From: Macrosoma leucophasiata
Lineage: Eukaryota; Arthropoda; Insecta; Lepidoptera; Hedylidae
Length of the DNA: 64,000 nucleotides
NCBI GenBank assembly: GCA_036365455.1
Contig: JAWQUS010000023.1
Span: 1,922,001 to 1,986,000, forward strand
Reading direction: 5' to 3'
In this document: positions 20,793 to 30,694 of the stretch, piece by piece
Layout: the number at the start of each line of letters is the position of its first letter
Position numbering within the stretch: position 1 is the stretch's first letter
The notes under the pieces: model-generated
Told to the model about the DNA's origin: nothing
The model's input: the letters and a program-made list of their open reading frames with translations, nothing else
Databases searched by the model: none
Position numbers and translations under genes: made by a program

Positions 20793-21010
20793 GGGATCAA
20801 TCAGCGATCGGATGTCTGTAATTGCAGAAACCGGGGCGACCGCGGCGCGGCGGCCGCTCATTAGTACGAGATTGAACCGTATCGACCCGACCCGAACTGG
20901 TTCAATTGAGACTTTTAAATGGCTACTGCAATTGAAGTTATATTTTTGGTGGGCAGCTTTTTGAAGATTGGCCTTCTAAGCAGTATAATTTTAAATCACT
21001 CACATTCATA
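20793..21010 (+). repeat. Duplicated GC-rich segment, copy 2
   Basis: Differs from copy 1 mainly by an extra GCGCGG within the GGCGACCGCGGCGGCCGC tract and a few substitutions. Followed directly by a Helitron. Confidence 0.9.
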
Positions 21011-21014
21011 TATG

Positions 21015-21262
21015 ACTAGCTGACCCTTCAAACTTTGTATTGCCTCAGAATGAAATAATGTGTCAAAGGTTTGATAGATACGGACTATTTGTATGGGAAA
21101 ATAAAATTGTGGTTTTTACTGTTTCCCTTCAATTTCTTCATATTTTCTTCCCTTTTAAACATTCCCTGGGCTTTCAAAAATCATTCAAAACCAAAATTAT
21201 CCAAATTGGTCCAGCCGTTCTCGAGTTTTAGCGAGACTAACGAACAGCAATTGATTTATATC
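21015..21262 (-). mobile_element. Lep1-like Helitron, third subfamily
   Basis: ACTAGCTGACCC...AACTTTGTATTGCC at the left, then GTCCAGCCGTTCTCGAGTTT and a right end AACAGCAATTGATTTATAT. The same layout occurs at 48964-49211 and 58367-58608 on the plus strand. Confidence 0.7.
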
Positions 21263-21446
21263 TTAATATATATAAATCTCGTGTCACAATGTTTGTCTTC
21301 AATGGACTCCTAAACCACTTAACCGATTATAATAAAATTCGCACACCATGTGCAGTTCGATCCAACTTGAGAGATAGGATAGCTTACATTACGCTATGAC
21401 TAATAGGAGCAGAGCAGCGCGGGCGAAGCCGGGGCGGGCCGCTAGT
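21263..21446 (+). mobile_element. Lep1-like Helitron, fourth subfamily
   Basis: ATATATATAAATCTCGTGTCAC to GGCGAAGCCGGGGC...CCGCTAGT. Placed back to back with the preceding element. Confidence 0.7.
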
Positions 21447-21460
21447 ATATATATATATAT

Positions 21461-21590
21461 ACTAGCTGACCCGGCAAACTTCGTATTGCCTCAGAATGAA
21501 TGAATTCAATTTCTTCATATTTTCTTACCTTTTAAACCTTCCTTGGTCTCCAAAAAGTAATTCATCAAAAAACTATTTTTTTTTATTAAA
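21461..21590 (-). mobile_element. Lep1-like Helitron, truncated
   Basis: ACTAGCTGACCCGGCAAACT to about CCAAAAAGTAATTCATC. An (AT)n run at 21447-21460 separates it from the previous element. Confidence 0.65.
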
Positions 21591-22014
21591 AAACGTATTT
21601 TGTTAGTGCTTTTTATTTAAAAATAAATTAAATAAAAATTATATGCTTACCTTTTTCATTATGTAAAGTCAAGGTTATACTTTAAACTCAGCTTAAATAC
21701 TTAAGAAGTGATATCGTTCCACCTTTGATTATAATTACGTCGTAAGGCTGCTTTCAAACTTAACGCGTGAGCACTTTTATGAAGCAGTAGATACATAATT
21801 ATTTTACAGTATTTATTTATTAAGAATCATTCTAAGTTAAGTAAAAGTTGAGTAAAAAATATTTAAAAAAACGGGCTGACTACAAATACCTCTAAATAGT
21901 AGGTAGCAATTCAATGTAGGTATTAAGTCTAATTACTTCAGAACCTCCTGTTATATATAGTTTCGCAATATCCGTCCATCCGTTCGGCTGTCCACAGCTT
22001 ATCTCGGATATCTT
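21591..22014. other. No recognisable gene or repeat
   Basis: AT-rich. TCCGTCCATCCGTTCGGCTG near 21971 is repeat-like but I could not place it. Confidence 0.35.
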
Positions 22015-22301
22015 ACTGGTAGAGCTCTAGTGACGGAGCTCGCGGGCGTAGGCACCACCGCATTACCTAATATACTTGCCGCTAAGTGGTAGTGTTCAGC
22101 ACTATCGTGTTCCGGTCAGGTGGTAATGTACGACCCTGTAATTGCCGGCACAGAGGCATAACACCTTAGGCCTCAGGAGTGGTAACGCATCTGCATTTTG
22201 ACCTTGGTCTTTGTGTGGGTGTCTATAGGCTGCAGTCATCACTTAACATCAATGTGAACTGCATGCTTGTTTACCACTTCCATAACATAAAAAAAAAAAA
22301 A
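22015..22301 (+). repeat. A-repeat, full length
   Basis: ACTGGTAGAGCTC start (lacks one GGT), otherwise complete with poly(A). Confidence 0.85.
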
Positions 22302-22619
22302 CTCCTCGCCAATTGGCGGTCATCTGTGGCGTGAAACACAACCATTACTTACCTCTCCCTGCCCAGCTACTCAGGCGCACAACTTATTATAACGAACGGA
22401 ATAAAACATAAAACGGTTTATTACAGGCTGGGTGTAATATGTCCAACCTTACGCTCGCCGGGTTAAAAAACTTAACGGAGGAGCTTTTAGGACACCGCAA
22501 TGTAGGGTTTCGTTTTTCTAAATACATTTAACAACCCAAAAAAATGTGGGCAGTGAGGCCTCACGGACCTTTCCATTCCATATTATACAAATATGTAATC
22601 TTTTGATAGATTATTTTCA
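22302..22619. other. No recognisable gene or repeat
   Basis: A GGTCATCTGTGGCGTGAAAC stretch of average GC. No family recognised. Confidence 0.35.
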
Positions 22620-22860
22620 CAACATCACCATCACTCCAGCCGAAAAACGTCTATAGCTGGATAAAGCCTTCCCCAAAGACGCCCACAAAAGTGTTGTGCG
22701 TCATTGCCACGCTTGGCAGGCGAGTTGATAATGGTGGCAGTAGTTTTATCGCGATACGCATACTCATCCCGCGTTGATATTTGTACTACCGCGAATTGGA
22801 ATGTTTTGACCACCACTGTTCGGTTGACTGACTGAACTAGTGGAAGAATTCTCTTCCAGT
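22620..22860 (-). mobile_element. LINE 3' end (family M), copy 1
   Basis: Minus strand reads GCACAACACTTTTGTGGGCG, GGGAAGGCTTTATCCAGC and TGGAGTGATGGTGATG. The last is a TGATGG-type tail known from lepidopteran RTE/CR1-like LINEs (my inference). It matches 57700-57880. Confidence 0.55.
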
Positions 22861-22883
22861 ATAAGAAAATTGGAGGATTTGAA

Positions 22884-23240
22884 GCGCGCATGGCCCGGCC
22901 GATGGTGTAGATCATAAGCGATCTACTCGGTTAAGCACTACGGGCGCGGTCGGGTAGTGTGATGGGTGACCGCTAGTGCCAAATTAAATGTGCGTTTCCG
23001 TGCTTCGGAGGGCACGTTAAGCCGTCGGTCCCTGTTGCTATCGATAGATAGCAGTCGTTAAACCTTGTTGGAGGCCATATGGGCGGTTTGAAAACATCCG
23101 ACAGCGGGTTGGCCACTAACCCAACCCACCTCCACCAATCCGCATTGGATCAGCGTGTTGGAGTAAGCTCCAGGCCTCCCCCCAAAAAAAGGGGAGAGAC
23201 TCATGCCCGGCAGTGGGACGTATAATGGGTTGCCATTATT
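22884..23240 (+). mobile_element. 5S-SINE, full length
   Basis: The head (22920-22973) aligns with the 3' half of insect 5S rRNA: CGGTTAAGCACTACGGGCGCGGTC, interrupted at most by a few bases, then GATGGGTGACCGC. GGGCGCGGTC and GATGGGTGACCGC are the 5S box C region. The body is shared with five other copies. The tail is CCATTATTAT. ATAAGAAAATT occurs at 22861-22871 and directly after the tail, but 12 bases separate the left copy from the head, so the TSD is tentative. Confidence 0.85.
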
Positions 23241-23604
23241 ATAAGAAAATTCTTCCGCTAGAGGGCAGTGGGGTCGCAACGCCCCGACGCCAGAAGATTA
23301 GATTATTTTACTTTTTCCAAATTTTATAAAACAATTTCGTCTGCAAAGCGCCTAAAACCGCCGCAGGATGCATGGAACATTAGTTTAATGAAAATGGCTT
23401 TCGATTCAAACTCATCCCGATTCACGTGGCGACGCAGTTTATTTAATTTATGATTATTTCAATTACGCTGGAATGAGCTACTGTGTTGCCGGTTTGTTCC
23501 TTTTGTAACCAGCGTTTTTTTCTACCTGAAACATTAAAAAACTTTAATAATGAAAAATATTTTTTTTTATTTTTGTTTTTAATGTGTTTTATTTGATTTT
23601 ATTG
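23241..23604. other. No recognisable gene or repeat
   Basis: A 61-aa plus-strand ORF (23268-23453) lies in moderately GC-rich sequence without a recognisable family. Confidence 0.35.
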
Positions 23605-23830
23605 ACAGCAGTTTGGCATCCGTGGTTCACACTATAAGGCCTCAACATAATACCAGCGCCGGGTTATTAATCCGGCACAATGCTGAGTTGGGGACCCTTT
23701 TGGACATTTTATTAATTAAGTTTTGTTTTTGTATAAATTCTTGTTTTTTGCTTTATATCTTTTCCTTTTTCTGCTTTGTTTTTTACTGTCCAAATTGTCC
23801 AAATAAATATATTTTTCTTTCTTTCTATCC
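23605..23830 (+). repeat. Family W repeat, copy 2
   Basis: TTGGCATCCGTGGTTCACAC, ACCAGCGCCGGG, ATGCTGAGTTGGGGACCC and a 3' AATAAATATATTTTTC run, in the same order as 478-823. Confidence 0.55.
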
Positions 23831-24091
23831 CAATTATAGTATAGTATAACGAATAAAGTGAATTTAAAGCATCTAATTGTTTTAAATTAAAATTATTGAT
23901 ATGTAAATCCAATGCAACCTTATCGATAACAGCTTAAATTAGATAATATTCAACCCTCATTTCGAGGCTACATCGAGTATCAATTATCGTGTCAGCTATC
24001 GGATTACCAATTTATAGCTAGTTCGCTGCTCTGTACCAGTTAACAATTTCGGGCAATCTTAGGTTGAAACAAAACATCCATTGTTGTAAAT

Positions 24092-24393
24092 CAGAGGTTC
24101 CCAAACTATTTTTTCTTGTAGACCCTTTATAATTTTTTCTGGTTTCTGTGGACCCCCGTCCTTGCTACATTTATATCACATTCCCATATTTCCATTATTT
24201 ATTCACGCCTACGTAGACTCCCATCGAGTCTCCCATGGACCACTTTGGGAATCACTGGTATGATTTAAGTAAATTGGTACTATCAGTGTATGTGTTGAGA
24301 TCCACTGTCGTGGACCCCCATTATCATTTCATTACCCCTTTTAGGTTGTCATAGACCCCCAGAGGTCGATATAGACCACTTTGGGAATCACTG
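24092..24393. mobile_element. hAT-like MITE with perfect TSD
   Basis: Termini CAGAGGTTCCCAAACT and TTTGGGAATCACTG, with an 8-bp duplication TTGTAAAT at 24084-24091 and 24394-24401. Contains a second internal TTTGGGAATCACTGG at 24243-24258, so it looks like the 185-bp element (7566-7750) plus about 135 bp. No coding sequence. Confidence 0.9.
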
Positions 24394-24542
24394 TTGTAAA
24401 TAATAAACGTTAATTAGTATTTTGTCTTTTCCTTATCTACGTAAATAAAGAGACCATTTAAAATATCACGTTCGCTATACAGGGTTAATTGACTTTAGTG
24501 CATCACCTCTTGCATAAATCAATACCAACCAACTTTTTGGTT

Positions 24543-24613
24543 ACTGGTGGTGGAGCTCCAGCGACGGAGCTCGCGGGCATAGGCACTACCGCATTACCTG
24601 CCGCTCAGTATTA
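24543..24613 (+). repeat. A-repeat, 5' fragment
   Basis: ACTGGTGGTGGAGCTCC to CTGCCGCTCAGTATTAGCC. Truncated. Confidence 0.75.
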
Positions 24614-24638
24614 GCCTATATAACTTAGTGATTTTTTT

Positions 24639-24941
24639 ACGCGTGGTAGAGCTCTAGTGACGGAGCTCGCGGGCGTAGGCACCACCGCATTACCTAATAT
24701 ACTTGCCGCTAAATGGTAGTGTTCAGCACTATCGTGTTCTGGTCAGGTAGTAATGTACAGCCCTGTAATTTCCGGCACAGAGGCATAATACCTTAGGCCT
24801 CAGGAGTGGTAACGTATCTGCATTTTGACCTTGGTCTTCGTGTAACTGTCTATAGAAGAAAAAAAAAAAAAGGCTGTAGTCATCACTTAACATCAATGTG
24901 AACTGCATGTTGTTTGCCACTTCAATTACACAAAAAAAAAC
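24639..24941 (+). repeat. A-repeat with internal A-tract
   Basis: GCGTGGTAGAGCTCTAG start. An extra GAAGAAAAAAAAAAAA run sits between GTCTATAG and GGCTGTAGTC, so it may be two fused copies or slippage. Ends in poly(A). Confidence 0.8.
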
Positions 24942-25452
24942 ATTTCTTTTACGACTTTAAACCATAAATGATGATTATTTTTTCATTTGGCTACTGATCT
25001 CTAAAAAACGATGCCTCTATTTATAAACGAAAAATATATTAGGGTATTCCACGCATAAATAAAATTGGGAACGATCAGCTTAGCTCCAAGCGGCACACAC
25101 CTCGTTTCGGGGGACCATCTTAAAATTGAATTCGTTAGATCTTTTTTTAAAGAGAAATTTAGTATTGACAGTAGATTTTCGGATCGTTACTCTAAAAGCT
25201 TGAGCACATTGTCTTCTTTTCGCAAGAAATTCGGTTGAAATGGATGAGATAGTCTTGCGTGGATATTGGATATTATGAAATTCGTGAGTTTTTTGTTACG
25301 GAAACTGTGATTATTCGTAAGGGAGCTGCTTTGATAGCGCTTTTTCATCGTATATGGCAATTGCGCTAAATTTATTTAGGTTTATAGCGCCCTCTCCTCT
25401 CGCCGATTGCCCGGTGAAGTAGACTAACGCCTACAAGGCCTGTCTCACAATA
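24942..25452. other. No recognisable gene or repeat
   Basis: AT-rich. No coding sequence or family recognised. Confidence 0.4.
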
Positions 25453-25612
25453 CATAATAATAATAATTGCAACCATTGAAACATCCCACTGCAGGGCATG
25501 AGTCTCTCCCTTTTTTTTTGTGGGAGGCCTGGAGCTTACTCCACCACGCTGCTCCAATGCGGGTTGGTGGAGATAAGGGTTAGTGGCCAACCCGCTGTCG
25601 GATGTTTCCTCG
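25453..25612 (-). mobile_element. 5S-SINE, 5'-truncated
   Basis: ATAATAATAATAATTGCAAC tail at the left, a CTGCAGGGCATGAGTC variant, and stops at GTCGGATGTTTCC. Confidence 0.75.
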
Positions 25613-26414
25613 CATAACCGTTTTGATCACTCGCTTGTTCTACACCAGCCGTGGGGGCGTGCGCGCTTCTCACAATATATATTATCACACAATAAAGTTT
25701 AATTTATATTTAGTATATTTGAATGTTGTATTTAAAACAATTAAAAGATCTAAATCTCAAACAGAGATAGTGTGGCAAATGTTGAACATTTTGAACACCT
25801 TAATGTATGCAGTAGTTGGTTAGCAAATCCTCTGCAATACAATTATAGTAGTTGGGCGCGATCTTAAGAGTCCGTGCTATCACGCTAAGACGATTGTTGG
25901 TTTCGACAAGCGATTTCCTACTATAATTATAGTGTAAATGGCATTGACCTATATGTACTAAACAGGACTCTTCTTGGTAGCAAGGTGGAACCGTGTGCAC
26001 ACAGTGAGATGGATCAAGGGTTGCCATTATTATTACTATAACAAATATAATTTAAAGAAAAAGATTATGAAATACTAACACGAAGGATATTAAAAAAAAA
26101 AAAATTAACTTCTTAAAAAATTAGAATTTAAAAAACTTCCAAAAACATTGCGTAGAATCACGGGTCGCGTAATTAAAAGTAGGATGAAAATCATCCAAAC
26201 TCAACAAACACCCTCTCATTATGGGGTTAAACGTAAGTAATGTGACCTTGCACCGCAAAGTGCTTGTGTGTAAAATGAAAACAAGAAAGGACGGAGGGTA
26301 AGGTTAAGGGAATGGAAAAGGTTTATTGTTCACATCGTTGTTAACAATTTGACACTTTAACTTTCTATGGTTGAAGAAATATATCATTGGTTTGTACAAT
26401 CCTTGTTGTTATAT
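25613..26414. other. Mostly unassigned; short 5S-SINE tail near 26010-26035
   Basis: AGATGGATCAAGGGTTGCCATTATTATT at 26008-26034 resembles the terminal bases of the 5S-SINE. TTCTACACCAGCCG near 25638 also occurs near 12640. Otherwise nothing recognised. Confidence 0.35.
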
Positions 26415-26605
26415 TGGTGACCTCAGAAGTCTAGTGGTGGTAGGCCACTATAAAACAATATAAAGTAGGTATAATCCGATTGGGCCAGTAGACCCATCAA
26501 AATATAATAAATATCATGGTTACCATACACTTGTGTTACAAAGGACTCTGAAAATGTAAACTATTGGGATGCCGAGTTCGGATCCCGAGTCGGGAGATAT
26601 GGGAT
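26415..26605 (+). repeat. Old Gly-SINE head split by about 115 bp
   Basis: CTCAGAAGTCTAGTGGTGGTAGGCCACT (A-box side, 26417-26447) and ATGCCGAGTTCGGATCCCGAG (B-box side, 26569-26591) are separated by unrelated AT-rich sequence. Degenerate. Confidence 0.4.
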
Positions 26606-26704
26606 ATTTCCCGACTTATGGATATTTTCCATTTTATGGACGTTTCCCCATGCTGTGCTAAGGGACAAAACGCCCCTAAGGTCACCTTCTGGCGTTGGTA
26701 AATT

Positions 26705-26815
26705 GGTAAGTGAATATTGCATCCTATAGACATCTACACAAAAACAAAATGCAGATAAGTTGCCGACCCTGAGGCCTAAGTCATTTGCATCTGTGATAGT
26801 AAAGCCGTAAGAGTT
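26705..26815 (-). repeat. A-repeat, degenerate 3' part
   Basis: TATAGACATCTACACA, ATGCAGAT, CTGAGGCCTAAG and CATCTGTGATAG follow the minus-strand A order with many substitutions. Confidence 0.5.
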
Positions 26816-26826
26816 TTATAAGTTGC

Positions 26827-27235
26827 ACAGAACCAGCAACAGGTTTGCCAACTGAGGCTAAACAACATCTTTGGAGGTCAAAATATCCCCTCCCTCCGGA
26901 CTACGTCTTACCTTCGGAAACTCTTCCTTTGGGTTCCGATCTGCAATGGCCTATTTGGCGAACGCTAAACCGACTACGCACCGGAGTGGGTCGTTGTAGA
27001 TCAAACATGGCTAGATGGGGCTATTTGTTAGGATCAGAATGTGACTGCGGTGCTCCAAAGCAGGATATGATACATCTGCTCTCCTGCCCACTGTGCCCCA
27101 ACAGTTGCACAAGAAGAGACCTAATGGAGGCTACGGATGCCGCTGTAAAATTGACAAATTTTTTGTCCACTAGAGTATGACTATGACAGGCCATTGACAC
27201 GAGAAGAAGCAGAAGATCTGTGATAGTTATTACGG
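26827..27235 (+). pseudogene. Jockey-type LINE, C-terminal zinc-knuckle-like region
   Basis: The frame encodes TLNRLRTGVGRCRSNMARWG, then CDCGAPKQDMIHLLSCPLC and AVKLTNFLSTRV*. 'LNRLRTG.gRc...l..wG...C.CG...T..HLl.CP.c' is the conserved C-terminal module of Jockey-like ORF2 in insects. Sequence after the stop contains GACACGAGAAGAAGCAGAAG, typical of such 3' ends. The polymerase and endonuclease are absent, so it is a dead 5'-truncated copy. Confidence 0.85.
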
Positions 27236-27268
27236 AGAGAACCATTTATCCCAAATACGCGAATGCTA

Positions 27269-27624
27269 TGCGCATGGTCCCGCGGCTGCTGTAGATTGGC
27301 AGCAATCTACTCGGTTAAGCGATACGGGCGGGGTCGGGTTTGTGATGGGTGACCGCTAGTGACAAATTAAAATGCGCGTTTCCGTGCTTCGGAGGGCACG
27401 TTAAGCAGGTCCCGGTTGTTATCGATAGATAGCAGTCGTTAAACATTGCCGGAGGCCACATAGGCGGTTTGAAAACATCCGACAACGGGTTGGCCACTAA
27501 CCCTTATGTCCACCAACCCGCATTGGGGCAGCGTGGTGGAGTAAGATCTCGGCCTCCTCCCAAAAAATGAGGAGAAACTCGTGCCCAGCTGTGGGATCTA
27601 TCAAAGGTTGCCATTATTATTATT
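27269..27624 (+). mobile_element. 5S-SINE, full length
   Basis: Head TCTACTCGGTTAAGCGATAC, GGGCGGGGTC and GATGGGTGACCGC (5S-like). Body complete. Tail CCATTATTATTATT. Follows the LINE remnant after about 35 bp. Confidence 0.85.
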
Positions 27625-28017
27625 TACGATACGAGTAGCTACGCCTTCCAGCTCCAACACTGGAACACTACCACCAACAATAATAAAACGCGTCAATCGT
27701 ATTTGCGTGGCCGAACCTTAACAGTTCATGTTATCTTACATTTACAGTTTGCAGTTTCGGCACTTAAACAAGAAGTTTCAAGATATCCTTATGTTTAAAT
27801 ACAGTTAGCATTGAGTTCAGTTCACTAATTTTACTGTTATTTAATCGTATATTCCGTCAGCCAGACCTAATATACATTAATATTGCATGAGTTTACATCG
27901 ACCTGTACATTTTGTAATATATTTCGCTAGCTTACTTTACTTTTCCACTCATTTATTCTGTATACTTATACTACTTTTTATTACATATATAGGAAAAAAA
28001 ACTTTTCTCTACAGAGA
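27625..28017. other. No recognisable gene or repeat
   Basis: AT-rich. GACACCACAC-type A-repeat sequence begins only at 28020. Confidence 0.4.
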
Positions 28018-28019
28018 CA

Positions 28020-28639
28020 GAACTTTTGTCTATAGAGACACCCACACAAAGACCAAGGCCAAAATGCAGATGCGTTACCACTCCTGAGGCCTAAGGTGTT
28101 ATGCTCCTGTGCCGGAAATTGCAGCGCCATACATTACCACCTGACCCGAACACGATAGTGTGTGTGTATCTTCACGCCAGGTCCCTAACGGGGTAGGCAG
28201 AGAGTGTAGAGCGCCAGACATCCCGGTTCTGACAAACCTCTCGTGCCTCGTCTACCTTCATCATTCTCTTCATACATGCACGCCGATTCCTAAGACTTTT
28301 GACCCCACCATCAGACAGAACTCGACCTATTTGGTCATGGTAGGTCAGCCTTGGTCTTCCTGGGCCTCTGCAACCATCCACATTCGCATTGTATATCTGT
28401 TTAGTCATTCGCTCATTCGACATTCTTTCTATATGCCCGAACCATCGGAGCATGCCTTTTTTCATTTTTACACCGATACTATCATTCACACAAAGTCTCT
28501 TTCTTACATCTTCATTACGAACGCGATCGGTGAGTTCGGAACACGATAGTGCCGAACATTACCATTTAGCGGCAAGTATATTAGGTAATGCGGTGGTGCC
28601 TAGGCTCGCGAGCTCCGTCGCTGGAGCTCTACCACCAGT
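28020..28639 (-). repeat. A-repeat split by an RTE-like LINE
   Basis: Two parts, 28020-28160 and 28539-28639, rejoin when the LINE and one copy of GAACACGATAGTG are removed. Ends CTCTACCACCAGT. Confidence 0.9.
28161..28538 (-). pseudogene. RTE-like LINE 3' end inserted in A-repeat
   Basis: Minus strand encodes NDSIGVKMKKGMLRWFGHIE, then RMSNERMTKQIYNANVDG and the RDLA* C-terminus. The TSD GAACACGATAGTG (28148-28160, 28539-28551) is perfect. The 105-codon frame is open but is only the polymerase C-terminus. Confidence 0.95.
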
Positions 28640-28721
28640 AAAAAATATGAAAAATTGAAAACAGTGGACCGCCAGCAGCGAGAGCAGGGTCAAAACTGTC
28701 GGTGGTTAGGGATAGTGTTGC

Positions 28722-28855
28722 CCAAATGCAAGACCAAGACGAGACTTGGCCAGTCTTGGTCTTGGTCTAGCGCCAATACACCTGGTCTTGGTCTTGGTCT
28801 TGATCTTGGTATTGCGCTCTCAGTCTTGGTCTTGGTCTTGGTCTTGCAGCAAGAG
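28722..28855. repeat. Left subterminal TCTTGG array of the hAT element
   Basis: Clusters such as GGTCTTGGTCTTGGTCTTG at several points, plus inverted CCAAGAC. Subterminal hexamer arrays bind transposase in Ac-like elements (AAACGG in Ac), so a similar role is inferred. Confidence 0.75.
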
Positions 28856-28974
28856 TCTGTCACAGTCTCACAATAACCTGTTAGCCTATTGTTATTTATA
28901 AACGCTACTTTAGAATGTAGACCTTAGAATAACGTACATTTTGAGTTTGAACTATCATAGATATAGTAAAGACC

Positions 28975-29100
28975 AACCAAATTAATAAATGGAAAAAAGT
29001 AATTTAAAATTTAGAAAATCAACTGCCACGGGTGGGGTTTGAAACCACAACCTAAGTATCCATGACAATACGCTACCCAACTGAGTTATCTACCGTGTCC
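28975..29100 (-). repeat. tRNA-like SINE nested in the hAT element
   Basis: Minus strand: CACGGTAGATAACTCAGTTG, then GTGGTTTCAAACCCCAC and CCGTGGC. The acceptor (CACGG/CCGTG) and T-arm can pair. The tail ATTTTCTAAATTTTAAATTA and TTTTTTCCATTT resembles that of the B-SINE. Degenerate D-arm. Not a functional tRNA. Confidence 0.6.
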
Positions 29101-29385
29101 TACGGGATACAGACAATTTCTTATTAAACGTTAAAATTTAACACGCCTTAAAAATTAAAATCAAATGAGTGACAGTTAATGTCATTTATTTGATTTTATA
29201 TTTATTTTGACTGTATTCTAAAGAACATTATCTGTCTAGAATGGGATTAAAAGTTGATAGACTTTCACATTATATGAAATGAAATAAAAGAGTTATAAAA
29301 TGTACCATATATTTCAATAAAAAATAAAATACAATAGTAATTAAATTACTCCACATTACATAATAGATTTGATATTATTGTTAAT

Positions 29386-30311
29386 TTATATTAATTCTTT
29401 TGACCAAGAAATAATACAAAGTAACCATCTGGCTGACTCATCACTTAACCTATTTCTATGTTTTCTAGTTACTAATGATGCTTTAGAAAATAATCTCTCA
29501 GCAGGTACTGAAGTTGCAGGTATTGAAAGAAAATCACGGCCATCTTTGATAATATCGGATATTCTGTCTCGTGCGTCCTCCACCACCCTAAAATGTCTTC
29601 CAAGCTGGCGGCTCTGGGTTTACTTAGATATTCCTCTAATTAGTCAATGACTACGCCTTGAAGACAACGTCCAGATCCAGATGACGTCGAGGGACATGTA
29701 TAATGTTTCTCAAAGTCTATTACGTCGTCATCTTCATCATATTCACATACTTTCTTTGCATTTCTTGGTGATTCTAGAGATTTTGTCACCGAGTGCAGAT
29801 TTTTATATTCTTTATAAAGTTCATTAAATTTGCGCAGGCTTTCTCTTTTAATTTGCTTCCCTTATAATGTCATGTTAAAAGTCTGAGCCTTATGCCTTGG
29901 GTCTAAAATTAAAGAGGTACAATAAATCCAGTTGCTCTTCTTATGATCTTTAAGCATTTTGTCTCGAGCTGCTTGGAACCCCAGAATGAGCCTTTTATCC
30001 ACTTCGGATCGATTAGGTTTCTCATCTAATTGTTTTACCGTGGATTCAATTTTATCGAGCAAGAGATTTAATGAAACAATGACTAACGTTAATGTAACAT
30101 ATTTTTCCCCACCAAGTTTAGTTGATAAAAGTTTAAAGTTTATTAGAAACCTATATATTTTTTCCAGTATTTCACTATCTGTGATTTGAAAATCATTCAA
30201 TGCGGTGACAAAAGTGCACAATATATTAATGCCAGTTCACACTTTTAAACCAAATCCAATCATATCATGTGTGGAATTCCATCTAGTTGGACAGTCGAGT
30301 ATGGGATTCAG
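29386..30311 (-). pseudogene. hAT (Ac-like) transposase remnant
   Basis: Read on the minus strand. 30258-30295 encodes CPTRWNSTHDMI, a catalytic-core motif diagnostic of hAT. 29862-30221 encodes KLGGEKYVTLTLVIVSLN and SLILDPRHKAQTF, the region after the insertion domain. 29590-29660 gives EEYLS...DILGWWR, and a frameshift moves the rest into DFLSIPATSVPAERLFSKAS and RKHRNRL, the C-terminal dimerisation domain (29386-29586). Stops separate the pieces. The N-terminal zinc finger (BED) was not found; the region from 30312 to the right array is too short for it. The product cannot be active. Confidence 0.9.
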
Positions 30312-30534
30312 ATTTGATGGCACACCAGCTGCTTCACAAGCAGACTGAAACTTTCTTTTCAATATCTCCCTTTCTATTTATTTTACTGGGAATACTGCGT
30401 AATTTTGTTATAGAAGTACGTTAGTCAGAAAAAAATTGACCTTATAACTGAAGGCATAAGGTCGATTGTCACGAAAAAACAACCTGTACCTACTTCGCGA
30501 CACTCAGTCCTAACTGCAAGACGCAAGAGTCTCG

Positions 30535-30672
30535 CAGGCTTAGTCTTGGTCTTGCTCAAATCTTGGACCGTCAGTCTTGTTCTTGGTCTTGCTAAAATTA
30601 GGCAGTCTTGGTCTTGGTCTTGGTCTTGCAAAAATGCAAGAACAAGACCAAGACTGCAAGACCAAGACCGAT
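30535..30672. repeat. Right subterminal TCTTGG array of the hAT element
   Basis: GTCTTGGTCTTGGTCTTGGT at 30614-30635, plus the inverted AACAAGACCAAGACTGCAAG at 30651-30672. Mirrors the left array. Confidence 0.75.
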
Positions 30673-30694
30673 TTTGGGCAACACTAGTTAGGGA

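Larger units (their letters stand above)
28713..30686. mobile_element. hAT transposon with intact ends and TSD
   Basis: 1974 bp between TIRs TAGTGTTGCCCAAA (left) and TTTGGGCAACACTA (right). Flanked by the 8-bp duplication GTTAGGGA at 28705-28712 and 30687-30694. Both subterminal regions carry arrays of TCTTGG / CCAAGA hexamers. Inside lie a broken hAT transposase (29386-30311, minus) and a tRNA-like SINE. Ends and TSD are preserved, but the transposase is dead. It could have been mobilised in trans or inserted while still intact; I cannot tell. Confidence 0.92.

Noticed and set aside
23268..23453. 61-aa plus-strand ORF as an exon
   Set aside because: Open frame in a slightly GC-rich stretch, but no homology or splice signals I could support.
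28722..30672. CRISPR array or satellite from the TCTTGG repeats
   Set aside because: Units are 6 bp without spacers and sit inside hAT termini.
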